64,000 nt of DNA from Medicago truncatula (Eukaryota > Streptophyta > Magnoliopsida > Fabales > Fabaceae): positions 64,357,994-64,421,993 of the forward strand of contig NC_053045.1 of NCBI RefSeq assembly GCF_003473485.1. The letters run 5' to 3'. This document shows, in pieces, positions 63,810 to 64,000 of this stretch. Each line of letters begins with the position of its first letter. Positions within the stretch are counted from its first letter, which is position 1. The position numbers were made by a program, and so were the translations under genes. The notes beneath the pieces are model-generated. The model was given only the letters and a program-made list of their open reading frames with translations. It did not search any database and was not told the DNA's origin.

Positions 63810-64000
63810 GGCTTAAATGCAGTTCTACCCCCTATTTTGATTGAATTTGAATTTTGCTCTTCCTATTTTAAAACTCAAAATTTTACCCCTCCTATTTTAA
63901 TTGAATCTAAATTTTGTCCCTATAATTTTGGTTGTTGTTGTTATGCTTTTGGTAATGGAGTTAAAATTGCTATTTTTGTTTTAATTTATGGGTTTAAATT
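63810..64000. mobile_element. Left end of a repeat cut by the window edge
   Basis: The start ggcttaaatgcagttctacc, followed by three diverged direct repeats of ttgattgaatttgaattttg / attgaatctaaattttgtcc with ctcctatttta words, is typical of legume Mutator-type repeats. The right end lies outside the window. Confidence 0.4.

Overview
This is a plant nuclear window. Spliced genes carry GT-AG introns, the intergenic DNA is AT-rich, and there is a plant-type MIR160 hairpin plus dense MITE, SINE, LINE and LTR-retrotransposon debris. Gene content and repeat style suggest a eudicot, probably a papilionoid legume of the Medicago/Trifolium kind. That assignment is an inference from family resemblance, not a database result.

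Layout. 1-3.8 kb: a decayed TIN1-like (ER-stress) gene on the minus strand that still has an intact unfolded-protein-response element upstream, then a tRNA-Val(AAC). 4.4-11.7 kb: a repeat block with a PIF-type MITE, an 827-bp hAT element with perfect 8-bp target duplications, and a non-LTR element (16-bp target duplication) into which a complete 4.5-kb non-autonomous LTR retrotransposon (5-bp target duplication) has inserted. 12.2-16.0 kb: an intact seven-coding-exon CBL2/CBL3-type calcium sensor. 17.3-22.2 kb: an intronless, multiply broken SppA protease copy, split by a 3.16-kb PIF/Harbinger-like foldback element made of two opposed arrays of a 60-bp tandem repeat. 23.4-24.8 kb: a small unrecognised spliced gene candidate and a displaced copy of the CBL 3' region. 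25.1-27.4 kb: a GH17 beta-1,3-glucanase with an X8 module. 27.7-29.2 kb: several MITEs. 30.5-32.0 kb: a plant 6-phosphofructokinase gene carrying an apparent one-base frameshift in exon 1. 34.6 kb: MIR160. 35.4-39.2 kb: SINE, LINE and Mutator-type debris. 39.6-45.3 kb: an intact eleven-exon subtilase of the AIR3/SBT5 type. 45.8-49.6 kb: a cluster of well-bounded transposons. 50.5-53.5 kb: a seven-exon SNAPc subunit 3 (SRD2) gene. 55.1-62.3 kb: a thirteen-exon alpha/beta-hydrolase gene with one GC-AG intron and a duplicated pseudo-exon. 62.6-64.0 kb: a LINE/SINE fragment and the start of another repeat.

The genes form no operon or pathway. They are ordinary separate plant loci for calcium signalling, cell-wall callose metabolism, glycolysis, proteolysis, snRNA transcription and a housekeeping hydrolase. 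The most unusual structure is the foldback element at 17354-20513. The most useful annotation points are the damaged TIN1-like and SppA loci, the PFK frameshift, and the precise transposon boundaries. No CRISPR array, prokaryotic operon or clearly novel defence or biosynthetic system is visible.
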